Assembly: GCA_004298155.1 (NCBI GenBank)
Contig: SCRD01000028.1
Location: 1-64,000, forward strand
Direction: 5' to 3'
Length of the DNA: 64,000 nucleotides
DNA from: Acidobacteriota bacterium
Lineage (GTDB): Bacteria; Acidobacteriota; Terriglobia; UBA7540
This document shows, piece after piece, positions 7,972 through 16,755 of this stretch. Both the position numbers and the translations under genes were made by a program. Numbering within the stretch: position 1 is the first letter of the stretch; each line of letters starts with the position of its first letter. The notes beneath the pieces are model-generated. The model saw nothing but the letters and a program-made list of their open reading frames with translations, made no database searches and was not told the origin of the DNA.

Positions 7972-8730
7972 ATGAAAAATCATTCCTTGGATGGCCGTGT
8001 GGCTGTGGTTACAGGGGCAAGCAAAGGGTTAGGAAAGCAGATGGCGATGGCGTTGGCGGAAGCTGGAGCGACGGTTGCGCTGGTGGCCCGCAACGGGGAA
8101 TTGCTGGAGAAAGTGAAAGCGGAGATTGAAGGACGCGGCGGCAAAGCCCACGCGTTTGTTGCGGACCTGCGCGAAGAAGAAGACGTGGCCAGAATGGCTG
8201 GCCAGGTGCGTGCTGCGACCGGCGGCCCCGATGTCCTGATCAACAATGCCGGCATCAACCTGCGCAAGCCTCTGCACGAGTTTTCGCTGGAAGAGTGGCA
8301 TAGCGTGATGGAGACCAACCTGGACAGCGCCTTTCTCTGCAACCGCGCTTTTGTGCCGGGAATGATCGAGAAGAAATTTGGACGCATCATCAACATCGCT
8401 TCCACCATGGCACACGTCGCACTGGCGCATCGCACGGCTTATTGCACAAGCAAGTCTGGCCTGCTGGGAATGACCAAAGCCCTGGCACTGGAATTGGCGC
8501 CGCACGGCATCACGGTCAATTCCATCAGTCCCGGCCCCTTTGCGACGGAAATGAATACCGTTCTGACCCAGGACCCCGTGCGCAACGCCGAGTTCATTTC
8601 GAAGATTCCAGTGGGCCGATGGGGGAGGGTCGATGAGATTGGGCCGCTGGCTGTCTTCCTTTGCTCCGAAGCCGCGGGTTTTATCACGGGCGCCGACATT
8701 CTGATCGATGGCGGCTGGACCGCGCAGTGA
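7972..8730 (+). CDS. SDR family NAD(P)-dependent oxidoreductase
   Basis: A 252-residue classical short-chain dehydrogenase. The cofactor-binding TGASKGLGKQMA (residues about 15-26) is followed by NNAGINLRKPL, the catalytic Ser in IASTMAH, and the YCTSK catalytic Tyr/Lys pair. The C-terminus ends GADILIDGGWTAQ as in gluconate 5-dehydrogenase and 3-ketoacyl reductase relatives. ARN after the second strand gives no clear NAD/NADP choice. In this cluster it could be an L-fucose dehydrogenase or a later 2-keto-3-deoxyfuconate dehydrogenase, but sequence alone does not decide. AGGAGAATGC precedes the ATG. Confidence 0.9.
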   Translation: MKNHSLDGRVAVVTGASKGLGKQMAMALAEAGATVALVARNGELLEKVKAEIEGRGGKAHAFVADLREEEDVARMAGQVRAATGGPDVLINNAGINLRKPLHEFSLEEWHSVMETNLDSAFLCNRAFVPGMIEKKFGRIINIASTMAHVALAHRTAYCTSKSGLLGMTKALALELAPHGITVNSISPGPFATEMNTVLTQDPVRNAEFISKIPVGRWGRVDEIGPLAVFLCSEAAGFITGADILIDGGWTAQ

Positions 8731-8887
8731 TTCGAGCAAGGGAAATCATCCTTTTCACGCATCATCTCCACTCACGGCCTTTTGTGCGATCTAAACAATG
8801 TGATAGTTTCTATATTGGACTTGCGGAAGATGCTTGCGTGGGGAATACAGCCTCAGCATGTTGCTTCAGTAACAGGCGGTGACATCG

Positions 8888-9289
8888 ATGCTCTTTGATT
8901 CGGAAGCTCCCAAACCGAAAACCGGAATTCGGAAGTATTGGCCCCTTGTGGTGATTATTGTTGTCATAGGCGGAGTTATAGGATATTTCGCGCTCCATAA
9001 TCTGCCTGAGAAGCGCGCTGTGGCAAATTTCCTGACGCAACTCCAGGACGGGAATTACAAAGAAGCCTACAGGCTGTGGCAGCCAGCGGCCGACTACACT
9101 TATGACGATTTTCTGCACGACTGGGGACCGCAGGGTGATTACGGAAAAGTTCGCGAGTTTAAGATCGTCGGGGCTGAATCAAGAGGGAAGGCGGTGGTTA
9201 TCGTGATTGTCACCATCAACAATCGAACCCCGGCGCTGGCATTGCTCGTTGACCGGAATACCAAAGGACTTGCCTATTCTCCCTACTAA
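8888..9289 (+). CDS. Membrane-anchored hypothetical protein with NTF2-like C-terminal domain
   Basis: A 133-residue protein with one transmembrane segment (about 20-38, VVIIVVIGGVIGYFAL). A likely periplasmic domain follows whose pattern (NFLTQLQDGNYKEAYRLW, then YTYDDFLHDWG) resembles the cone-shaped DUF4878/NTF2-like domains. ATG 8888 is preferred because AGGCGGTG lies eight bases before it; an in-frame GTG at 8879 is the alternative. The stop overlaps the stop region of the convergent heptose kinase gene. No function is assigned. Confidence 0.75.
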   Translation: MLFDSEAPKPKTGIRKYWPLVVIIVVIGGVIGYFALHNLPEKRAVANFLTQLQDGNYKEAYRLWQPAADYTYDDFLHDWGPQGDYGKVREFKIVGAESRGKAVVIVIVTINNRTPALALLVDRNTKGLAYSPY

Positions 9290-10302
9290 CTGCCGCCTCG
9301 GTCTTCATCTTCGCCGTTGAGCGCCATCTGGAGCTCCCTGGGTTTGACTTCCGCCGTTCCAAACTTCAGGACCACCTGCCCGGCAGCGATGTTGGCAAGC
9401 CTGGCTGCGTCCACTATCTGCGCACCCGAACTGAAGGCCAGAGCAAGCACCGCGAGCACTGTGTCACCCGCACCAGTAACGTCATAGACTGGCCGCGCCT
9501 CGCTCTTGATGTCGCGGATTGCGCCGCCTTTTTCGAAGAGCGTCATGCCTTCCGCGCCACGAGTGATCAAGAGGTAGCCACAATCAAGCTCAGCCAGCAG
9601 GCGGAGGCCTCCCGCTTCCAGGCTGGCGGGGTCGCGCATGGAATGGCCGGCCATCAGTTCCGCTTCGTGCAGGTTTGGCGTGACGGCCGTGGCGTGGCGG
9701 CAAATTTCAGGGTGCTCGGGCTTTGGATCGACGAACACGGGGATTCGCCGCTGGCGTGCGATAGACAAAACCTGGCTGCACAACTCCGTGTCAACAGATC
9801 CTTTGCGATAGTCAGAGATGATGAGCGCGTTCAATTTTGGCGCCCATTTGACGAAGCTACGGCTCATGGCAGCAGAAGTATTGGGCGAAATGGGGGCGGG
9901 CCTTTCAAAATCCAGCCTCAGCAACTGGTGCTGATGCGCGACAATACGGAGCTTGCGTGGAGTGATGCGGCCCCGCTCCCGAACCAGCGTGCCGGGCGGC
10001 ACGCCGCGAGCCTTCAGTTCTTTGCAAAGCCGGTCGCCGCATTCGTCCATTCCAATAGCACCAAAAGGGACGGGCCGGCCGCCCAGGGCGCGAATGTTGA
10101 TGGCCACGTTGCCCGCACCGCCCGGAAAACGTTGCGGCTCTGGATGGCCGTCCATCAGAACGACAGGAACCGGCGCCTCCGGCGAAATACGCGTGGCCTC
10201 GCCACGAAGGAGTTCATCCAACATGAAATCGCCGAGCACGCCGACGGTTTGACTACTGAATTTGCTGAGGATCTTCCTTAATGGATTTTGATTTGGTTTC
10301 AT
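9286..10302 (-). CDS. rfaE1: D-glycero-beta-D-manno-heptose-7-phosphate kinase (RfaE1/HldE kinase domain)
   Basis: A 338-residue PfkB/ribokinase-fold protein. It has DFMLDELLRGEATRISPEAPVPV near the N-terminus, the diagnostic opening of the HldE kinase domain, then GGAGNVAINIRALGG and the C-terminal ATP/catalytic DVTGAGDTVLAVLALAF with its catalytic Asp. It phosphorylates heptose 7-phosphate at C1 in ADP-heptose synthesis for LPS inner core. The nucleotidyltransferase half of bifunctional HldE is absent, so a separate RfaE2 is expected elsewhere. A GT9 heptosyltransferase-like gene starts divergently about 180 bases away, which fits the role. Confidence 0.9.
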   Translation of the reverse strand: MKPNQNPLRKILSKFSSQTVGVLGDFMLDELLRGEATRISPEAPVPVVLMDGHPEPQRFPGGAGNVAINIRALGGRPVPFGAIGMDECGDRLCKELKARGVPPGTLVRERGRITPRKLRIVAHQHQLLRLDFERPAPISPNTSAAMSRSFVKWAPKLNALIISDYRKGSVDTELCSQVLSIARQRRIPVFVDPKPEHPEICRHATAVTPNLHEAELMAGHSMRDPASLEAGGLRLLAELDCGYLLITRGAEGMTLFEKGGAIRDIKSEARPVYDVTGAGDTVLAVLALAFSSGAQIVDAARLANIAAGQVVLKFGTAEVKPRELQMALNGEDEDRGGS

Positions 10303-10483
10303 AAGTTATGATGCCCGCTAGCTGCGTACTATCTCGCCCGGTGAGGGCTGAACGCGACATGCATCCTGCAATCATCAGTGTATTTTGACTATTGTTCAAT
10401 TTTGGCACAAGTTGACGCTCGGAAAACGCTATTCTACCCTGAACGAGGGAGTCGAATGTCGAAACTCCCACCGCGGAGAAGAC

Positions 10484-11599
10484 TTGGTCTTTTCAAATTC
10501 AGATCAGAATACGTCTACCGCCGGTGTTGGTCCGTTGGGAAGCCCGCGGATCCTGATCGTTCGTGCTGGCGCCATAGGTGACACCCTGATGGCCACGCCG
10601 CTGGTCCGCGCCGTGCGAAAGACATATCCCGAATGCCATCTGGTTTTTATCTGTTCCGCCACCGCGCTTGACGTGATCCGCTACAATCCTCACATCGACC
10701 AGGCTATCCCGGTTGCCTACCGGCATCTTCCGGGGTGGCTCAGCCGGGAGAAGTCGCGAATCCAACGCACTCTTCGGAAGCTTGATCTCGATTGGGCGCT
10801 GGTGCTGGAAAGCCACCCAAGTTTTCTCGACCTGGCAAGGAAGAGCGGGGCACGTCGGATCATAGCCTACACTGGCGAAGACCACGCGTGTGGATTTGAG
10901 CCGGCCCGATTCGATCCCCGGAAGCATTCTATTGAAAATCACCTTGAACTTGCCCGCCCGCTTCGTCTCCGGCAGGAGGGCCTTCATATGGAACTGAACA
11001 ACCAGCCGGAGACGATCAAAACCGTCACATGGCGGCTCGAAAACGCCGGCGTGGCGGCTGGTGATCACTTGGTCGGCATCCATGCCGGCTGGGGAGGACG
11101 GCCCGGAACTCCCAACCAGACGCGGTTAAGAAGCTGGCCGGCCAACAGGTTTGCTGAGATTGTCCGCTGGCTGGTTAATGAGCGCGGTGTGCGCGTCGTT
11201 CTGACGGGCTCCGCGGGAGATCGCCCGCTCACTCGCTTTATTGCTCATACGGCAGAGGTGCCCTGCCTGGACCTGGCTGGCGAACTCTCTCTTCTGGAGC
11301 TTGCTGCACTTATCCAGCGCATGAACGTCTATCTCACGGTTGACTCCGGGCCCGCTCACATGGCGGCAGCGTTGGGTACTTCACTTGTGACGCTGTGGGG
11401 ACCCGGAATATTCGAGCAGACGGCGCCGCTCTCCCCGATCAATCCGCCGCACATCATCTACCACCGCGTTCACTGTGCTCCCTGCTATGGAACGCCTGCC
11501 ATGAAGACCTGCATGGACAACATTTGCATGAAGAAAATTGAAGTTGAAGAAGTGAAAAAAGCGCTGGAAGAGTTTCTGAACCTGGAACACGCCCGCTGA
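10484..11599 (+). CDS. Glycosyltransferase family 9 (heptosyltransferase-like)
   Basis: About 371 residues of a GT-B enzyme of the ADP-heptose:LPS heptosyltransferase family. The N-terminal ILIVRAGAIGDTLMATPLVRA and the C-terminal donor-site DSGPAHMAAALGTSLVTLWGPG are classic for GT9. It adds heptose, or a related sugar, to the LPS core on the cytoplasmic face. TTG 10484 was chosen because GGAGA sits just before it; an upstream TTG at 10385 would add 33 residues unlike the family, and later starts are possible. CAPC and CMDNICM near the C-terminus resemble cysteines in some heptosyltransferase II relatives. It pairs with the divergent heptose kinase. Confidence 0.85.
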   Translation: MVFSNSDQNTSTAGVGPLGSPRILIVRAGAIGDTLMATPLVRAVRKTYPECHLVFICSATALDVIRYNPHIDQAIPVAYRHLPGWLSREKSRIQRTLRKLDLDWALVLESHPSFLDLARKSGARRIIAYTGEDHACGFEPARFDPRKHSIENHLELARPLRLRQEGLHMELNNQPETIKTVTWRLENAGVAAGDHLVGIHAGWGGRPGTPNQTRLRSWPANRFAEIVRWLVNERGVRVVLTGSAGDRPLTRFIAHTAEVPCLDLAGELSLLELAALIQRMNVYLTVDSGPAHMAAALGTSLVTLWGPGIFEQTAPLSPINPPHIIYHRVHCAPCYGTPAMKTCMDNICMKKIEVEEVKKALEEFLNLEHAR

Positions 11600-11608
11600 A
11601 ATCCGAGA

Positions 11609-11782
11609 TTATTCCGGATCGATCCTGGCCTCGTCCACAAGCATCACCGGTATGTCGTCCTGTATTGGGTAGACGCGCTTGCATTGGCCGCACTTCAACC
11701 CTTGCCCATCCGGAGTAAGCGTCACCGGGGTCTTACAAAGTGGACAGACCAAAATATCCAGCAATTCCTGGCTGACAGCCAT
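11609..11782 (-). CDS. Trm112 family zinc-ribbon protein
   Basis: A 57-residue protein matching bacterial YcaR/Trm112. It has ELLDILVCPLCKTPVTL near the N-terminus, a second CGQCKRVYPIQDDIPVML, and an acidic tail. Four cysteines form one zinc ribbon. Eukaryotic Trm112 activates methyltransferases; the bacterial role is unsettled, though the gene often lies near envelope genes as here. ATG 11782 (MAVSQELL) is preceded by GGAGTAATCAA. A six-residue longer form is possible. It converges on the GT9 gene with a 9-base gap. Confidence 0.9.
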   Translation of the reverse strand: MAVSQELLDILVCPLCKTPVTLTPDGQGLKCGQCKRVYPIQDDIPVMLVDEARIDPE

Positions 11783-11881
11783 TTGATTACTCCAAACCAA
11801 AGATATTTCTGAATTTATCAGACAGCCGGAAGGAATTCAAGCAGAGCGAGCGAACGCATGTGTGCCGAGCCTGCGCCCATC

Positions 11882-13996
11882 TTAGGTCTGGTTGATTTCG
11901 ACTCCCAGCCATCGGCTCGCAGGGCTTGGGGAAGCATTTATTTCCCACACCGCCATAATCGCGGAGCCTTGGTAAACCGGCTCAAAACCCGCTTCTGACT
12001 GAGAAATTGTTCGAATCGGAACGATCCACCAGCGGCATTCGGGCCGGGCTTCAAGAACCAGTCTGACGCCCTGCCATTCGTCCACGATTTCCAGCTTTGG
12101 GGCCCGGATTTCGCCCGAGAACTCCAGTGGATGCCGGTCGCCGGCAGCGGCAAAGTATCGGTCCGGCGCGTTCGATGCCAGGAGGTTAAACACCATTTCT
12201 AAACCAAGCAACAAAGGCTCCGCATGCAATTGGGCGCTTGAAATCAACGAGCGGCACTCAACGTGGAAACCGGCCTCTGTGCTTCTTGCAAACAGAACTT
12301 TGCGAGCTTCAATTTCCAGGCGGGCGCCATCACGCTCATAACATGATTGCTGTGAAAGCTCCACCGGGTTGGCCGATGGGTCTGTTGCTATCTGCCAGAC
12401 GCCAGCGGCCAGGCTGACGTCTTCGTGCAGATTGAGCTCCTGAAAATCTTTCCATTGTTTCCAACGTGAAAAAAGATAGGTCCGGAAACAATGGCGGGCA
12501 TAGAGGTCGTAACGCAGAAGCTCAATGAGGTCTGTCTTCCTGGCAGAAGGAGTTCTTTGAGGAGCGACGCCAGTTGATTGGAGCTTGTTGTGATAAACCT
12601 CGGGGCGCCTCATCAAGGAATTGATGAGTTCCGTTGCGGTGGGTTTGAAACGCAGACTTGAATTCGTACCGCCGTCTGACGGCCTCAAAACGATTTCGGC
12701 TCTGGAATGAGAGAGCAGGATCTCCTGCTCACCATCGGCATCGAAATCGGCCTGCGACACACGAACGCCATTCACCGCGGTTTCGCCATTCAGCCGGTCG
12801 AGCAGCGCTTCCGCCAGGATCAAATTTTCCAGCACTGCGCTGCGCAGGTGCGGGGAGTAGAGGCCGCCGAACAGACCATGCCAATACGCATCATTACATT
12901 GTGCCGCCAGCAAGTGGGTCTGCACTTGGTCAAGCACGCCGCGGCGCACATTTTCCGCAGAAAAATCCATTTCGGCCGCGTGATACCGGCGGCTGATCTC
13001 CAGCATCAGTTTGTGAATCTGATTCGATTCACTGTATTTGCCCAGAAATCCCTGCCATGTGCCGCCCAGCAGGAACTTGCGGAAACTTTCACCCGAGTCC
13101 ATGTGTTCTGTTTCTTCCAGGCACCGCATAAATTCCTCACATGCTCGCGGCGGCAGCGCCCATTCCATCATTTCAGGATAGGAAGCGGTGGGGAGATAAA
13201 CTCTGCCCAACGGCTTGTGGGCTGCCATGAAACTGGAAAGCGTTGTGGTCTCCAGCCAGCCGGCGGCATTCTCGATGGTCTGGAAAAAATGTTCCAGCCA
13301 GCCCTTCTCGTAGCAGAGGTCGTGCGTGCCAGGCCAGACCCCAAACTTTTCCGCATCATCTCCAGCGGCAAACAGAACGTTGGGTTGGGCGGTTCCCTGG
13401 CGGAGCAGATCGATGGACTCGCTCACATCCCGGAAAGGAATCGTGTACCGTAGCCTTTTCAAGCTTGGGACAAGGCGGAGTTGAACGCCAAGGTCCTCGG
13501 TGAGATACGTCCCATGCAGGTTGTTGGGTTCAACGCCGGCAGCGACAAAATGAGTGTCATCCAGCATGACGTAACGCGTGCCGGCTTCTGCCAGCGGGCG
13601 CACCAGGTCCTGCCGCCAAACCCGCTCAGTGAGCCACGTTCCCAGTGGCCGCGCACCAAAGTGTTTCTCAAGATAGTCGTTGAGCCTCGTGATCTGCGCA
13701 GACTTATCGGCGTCAGGAATGACGGAAAGTATCGGCTCGAAGTATCCGCCGCCCATCAGCTCCACTTGCCCACGCGCCGACAGGTCTTTGAGAATTTGAA
13801 AAAATTCAAAATGATGTTTTTCAATCCATTCCAGCAGGCATCCGGAATAGTGCAGGCCCATCTTAATGTGCGGGTGGCGAAGCAGAGTCCTGATAAATGG
13901 ATCGTAAGCTTTCTGGTATGCTTCTTCGATTACATGATCGAAGTTGCCGACAGGTTGATGCGAGTGAACGACCAGGGCCAATGATATCTTGGTCAA
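11882..13996 (-). CDS. GH57 4-alpha-glucanotransferase/alpha-amylase-type enzyme
   Basis: About 704 residues. The N-terminal GH57 barrel begins ISLALVVHSHQPVGNFDHV (HSHQP motif), and continues with LMGGGYFEPIL, WLTERVWRQD (expected catalytic nucleophile Glu) and AAGDDAEKFGVWPGT (expected acid Asp). The C-terminal half holds the beta-sandwich DUF1925/DUF1926-like domains of the glucanotransferase branch. These enzymes transfer alpha-1,4-glucan segments in glycogen or maltodextrin metabolism. TTG 13996 is preferred because GGAGAGG lies seven bases upstream and the product then begins directly before the HSHQP strand. No signal peptide, so cytoplasmic. It stands alone, about 100 bases from its neighbours. 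Confidence 0.9.
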   Translation of the reverse strand: MTKISLALVVHSHQPVGNFDHVIEEAYQKAYDPFIRTLLRHPHIKMGLHYSGCLLEWIEKHHFEFFQILKDLSARGQVELMGGGYFEPILSVIPDADKSAQITRLNDYLEKHFGARPLGTWLTERVWRQDLVRPLAEAGTRYVMLDDTHFVAAGVEPNNLHGTYLTEDLGVQLRLVPSLKRLRYTIPFRDVSESIDLLRQGTAQPNVLFAAGDDAEKFGVWPGTHDLCYEKGWLEHFFQTIENAAGWLETTTLSSFMAAHKPLGRVYLPTASYPEMMEWALPPRACEEFMRCLEETEHMDSGESFRKFLLGGTWQGFLGKYSESNQIHKLMLEISRRYHAAEMDFSAENVRRGVLDQVQTHLLAAQCNDAYWHGLFGGLYSPHLRSAVLENLILAEALLDRLNGETAVNGVRVSQADFDADGEQEILLSHSRAEIVLRPSDGGTNSSLRFKPTATELINSLMRRPEVYHNKLQSTGVAPQRTPSARKTDLIELLRYDLYARHCFRTYLFSRWKQWKDFQELNLHEDVSLAAGVWQIATDPSANPVELSQQSCYERDGARLEIEARKVLFARSTEAGFHVECRSLISSAQLHAEPLLLGLEMVFNLLASNAPDRYFAAAGDRHPLEFSGEIRAPKLEIVDEWQGVRLVLEARPECRWWIVPIRTISQSEAGFEPVYQGSAIMAVWEINASPSPASRWLGVEINQT

Positions 13997-14149
13997 CGGG
14001 GAACCTCTCCAGACTGTAAAGCCGCTCCTGGCGGCAACGTTCGCATGGACTGATACCGCTAGGATAGAATGAAACACCATTAACTGTCACGACCGGGAAG
14101 GCTCACCCATTCACGGGCTGCACCGCCACTCGCACTTGAGAGGACAGAA

Positions 14150-15334
14150 TTGGAATTTCGAAAGCTGCTCGCCTACTGCCAGCGCGATCTACCCAGTACG
14201 ATGAAACTTCTTCGTAAAGCTGTGGAGATCGAATCTCCCACCTATTCGCAACCTGATATAGACCGCATTGCCCGCTTTTTTGCGCGCGAGTTACGCCGCC
14301 AACATGCGAAGGCTTCACTGCTTGAGAACTCAACCACCGGCGCCGCTGTGATTGCGGAATTCTGGGGAGAGCCTCGCGCCGTCAGCCCCCGTCGTGGCGA
14401 GGGAAAACGCGCGACTCCAGCCGAGAAAAAGCCCATTCTTCTGATCGGGCACCACGATACCGTGTGGCCCAAAGGGACGCTTGCGCGCATGCCCTTCCGG
14501 ATTCGGGGAGGACGCGTCTACGGCCCTGGTGTTCTTGACATGAAGTCGGGGATCGTGCTGGCCGTTGCGGCTGTCCGCGCGCTCCAGGCGCTTGGTGCCG
14601 AGCCGGCAAGCCGCGTGCGGCTATTTCTGAACCCGGAGGAAGAGACTGGGAGCGGTGCGTTTCGTCGTGTGATCGAGCGTGAGTCAGAGCGGTCCCGTGC
14701 CGTACTGGTGCTGGAGCCGGCGGCGGCAGGCGGCGCGTTGAAGACGGCCCGTAAGGGCGTGGGCGAATTTCGTCTTACCGTCCAGGGGCGGTCGGCACAC
14801 GCCGGCATTAATCCCGCTGCGGGGATCAATGCCATTAATGAGATGGCGCGGCAGATTCTCAGGATTGAAAAACTCGCACAGCCGCGGAGTGGTCTCACTT
14901 TGAACGTGGGAGTCATCGAGGGTGGTACGCGTTCGAACGTCGTTCCCGAACTAGCTCGCGCCGCGGTGGACGTTCGTATCCCCCGCGCTGAAGATCAGAC
15001 CCGGATCGAAAAGAGAATGCTTGCGCTGAAGCCATTCCATCAGGGCGCGCTTTTGAAAATCGAGGGCGGAATCAACCGGCCGCCAATGGAGCGGGTGATG
15101 ACGGAGGGCCTTTTCGTAAAAGCAAAAACGCTTGCAGGGCGACTCGGATTCGAATTGAAGGGCGCGGCGACCGGAGGTGGTTCGGATGGTAATTTCTCAT
15201 CCGCCCTCGGCATCCCAACTCTGGACGGCTTGGGCGGGGTGGGCGACGGTGCACATGCCCTTCACGAACATATTCTTATTCGCGAGCTTCCACGTCGAGC
15301 AGCGCTGCTGGCTGCCTTACTGGCCACGCTCTAG
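14150..15334 (+). CDS. M20 family metallopeptidase, glutamate carboxypeptidase-like
   Basis: A 394-residue M20 peptidase similar to the CPG2/ArgE/DapE fold. LIGHHDTVWPKGT gives the first zinc His and Asp, DMKSG the bridging Asp, and NPEEETGS the catalytic Glu pair. GRSAHAGINPAAGINA marks the dimerisation lid domain (about 205-310), and GDGAHALHEH the last zinc His. No signal peptide is apparent. The family removes C-terminal glutamate or hydrolyses N-acyl amino acids; the actual substrate is unknown. A TTG at 14150 begins the frame after AGAGGACAG. Residues 85-100 are an unusually Arg/Pro-rich insertion. Confidence 0.88.
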   Translation: MEFRKLLAYCQRDLPSTMKLLRKAVEIESPTYSQPDIDRIARFFARELRRQHAKASLLENSTTGAAVIAEFWGEPRAVSPRRGEGKRATPAEKKPILLIGHHDTVWPKGTLARMPFRIRGGRVYGPGVLDMKSGIVLAVAAVRALQALGAEPASRVRLFLNPEEETGSGAFRRVIERESERSRAVLVLEPAAAGGALKTARKGVGEFRLTVQGRSAHAGINPAAGINAINEMARQILRIEKLAQPRSGLTLNVGVIEGGTRSNVVPELARAAVDVRIPRAEDQTRIEKRMLALKPFHQGALLKIEGGINRPPMERVMTEGLFVKAKTLAGRLGFELKGAATGGGSDGNFSSALGIPTLDGLGGVGDGAHALHEHILIRELPRRAALLAALLATL

Positions 15335-15354
15335 GCGAATGGATGCCGAAAGTG

Positions 15355-15699
15355 CTACCCAGGCGGCCAGTGAAAGACTCGTCCTCCCAGCATGTGGACG
15401 TGCAGATGGTCAACGGTTTGTCCGGCCCACGGCCCGTTGTTGATGACCGTCCGGTAACCTCTGGCTTCAAGCTGCCTCTCTCTGGCCAATTGGGCAGCTA
15501 CTGTGAAGAGGCGGCCCAGCATAGGGCCATCACTGTTGTCGGCTTCTTTAAGCGAGGGCAGGTGCTTTCGAGGCATCACCAGCAGATGTACCGGCGCCTG
15601 CGGATGAATATCTTCAATAGCGACCACCTGGTCGTCTTCATAAACAATCCTGGCGGGTTGCTGGCGCTCGATGATCTTGCAGAAGATACAATCGCTCAT
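15355..15699 (-). CDS. HIT family (histidine triad) nucleotide-binding protein
   Basis: A 114-residue HINT-type protein. It begins MSDCIFCKIIERQQPA with the CxxC seen in many bacterial HIT proteins, has DIHPQAPVHLLVMPRKH mid-protein, and ends with the triad HLHVHMLGGR, in which the middle histidine is the nucleophile. HINT proteins hydrolyse adenosine phosphoramidates and related nucleotides. It is 29 bases downstream of rlpA on the same strand, so co-transcription is likely. The length and start are typical of the family. Confidence 0.95.
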   Translation of the reverse strand: MSDCIFCKIIERQQPARIVYEDDQVVAIEDIHPQAPVHLLVMPRKHLPSLKEADNSDGPMLGRLFTVAAQLARERQLEARGYRTVINNGPWAGQTVDHLHVHMLGGRVFHWPPG

Positions 15700-15728
15700 T
15701 CTTCCTCCGCACGAAAGCTCCCTCAGGC

Positions 15729-16514
15729 TCAGTTGATTCTTATCACATAGGTTTCCGTTGCAAGTTTCTCACGGACCAGTTGGCTGGCCAGTTCCTGCGC
15801 CTGCGCGCTGGTGCTTTCCTGTCCAACAAGAACAAGATTAAACACGCCGTTGCCATGCTCTGCTGTCCTGATGATGACGGGATGGAATTTCTTCTCGGCG
15901 CGATGTTTCAATCTTTCAGCATTGCTGCGATCAAGAAACGCGCCGATCTGGACCGAATAAATGCCGCCGGAGGAATCCGGCCCGGCGTTTAAAACCTCCA
16001 ATCGCACGACAGCAGTTCCCGGCATGTGCATGGCCATTGCTGCCGCGTAGGAGAGATCGATGATGCGTCCCTCGACAAATGGTCCGCGATCATTGATCCG
16101 CACAACCACGCTTTGGCCGTTCTCCAGGTCGTGCACTCTTACTACGGTGCCAAAGGGCAGCGTGCGGTGAGCGGCGGTCATGGCATGCATGTTAAAAGTT
16201 TCTCCACTGGCTGTGGCTCTGCCGTCGAATGGGTGGCCATACCAGGATGCAATCCCTTCCTCTCCTTGGGTTATAGGGGCCGGGGCAGGAGGCTGTTTCT
16301 GCGTTGTTGAAGGCGGGCGACCGTTGGAGGGTGGAACCGGGGCGGGCGCGGGCGATGGGGGCGCAACGATTACACCCCGGTGATGACAGCCGGTCCAGAA
16401 AACCGCCAGACCCGCCAGGAACACAAGAAGGCCACATTTCCTGAATGTTTCGGAGCGGGTTTTAGTTTTGAACGTCTTGACCACGATTTCTGGTTTTGCC
16501 CGTTTCTTCGTCAA
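15729..16514 (-). CDS. rlpA: Septal ring lytic transglycosylase RlpA-family lipoprotein
   Basis: A 261-residue protein with a basic N-terminus, a hydrophobic segment and a lipobox FWTGC (Cys about 43), then a Pro-rich linker. A double-psi beta-barrel follows (EEGIASWYGHPFDGRATASGE, then VVRINDRGPFVEGRIIDLS), with His and Asp placed as in RlpA. The C-terminal SPOR domain (about 185-260, YSVQIGAFLDRSNAERL) binds denuded glycan at division sites. RlpA family members cleave naked peptidoglycan strands in some species. HIT lies immediately downstream. The ATG at 16514 gives a long charged start; a later Met was not seen before the hydrophobic segment. Confidence 0.92.
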   Translation of the reverse strand: MTKKRAKPEIVVKTFKTKTRSETFRKCGLLVFLAGLAVFWTGCHHRGVIVAPPSPAPAPVPPSNGRPPSTTQKQPPAPAPITQGEEGIASWYGHPFDGRATASGETFNMHAMTAAHRTLPFGTVVRVHDLENGQSVVVRINDRGPFVEGRIIDLSYAAAMAMHMPGTAVVRLEVLNAGPDSSGGIYSVQIGAFLDRSNAERLKHRAEKKFHPVIIRTAEHGNGVFNLVLVGQESTSAQAQELASQLVREKLATETYVIRIN

Positions 16515-16689
16515 GACTTCCGTATTCTGATTTTTCCGTTCGTCCTCGCGTTACCTTAGCCAGGCCGGTATAAAGTTACTGACCACAATCGGCCAAGCGC
16601 CTATTTTACCGCAGGTTTGCTTCCGCTGCGATGACGTCATGATTGAACGCGGCCGGGCACCTCGACCTGGGCTACCTGTAAAATTCGTG

Positions 16690-16717
16690 TTGAGCTCACG
16701 TGTGAGTGGAATATAAT
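16690..16717 (+). promoter_or_regulatory. Sigma-70-like promoter of the rhomboid gene
   Basis: TTGAGC at 16690-16695 and a perfect TATAAT at 16712-16717 are separated by 16 bases. The expected transcript would start near 16724, about 30 bases before the rhomboid ATG at 16756. Confidence 0.6.
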
Positions 16718-16755
16718 GTGCGTTTATCTCCTGCTTTCCATAACTCCCGGTTCAT

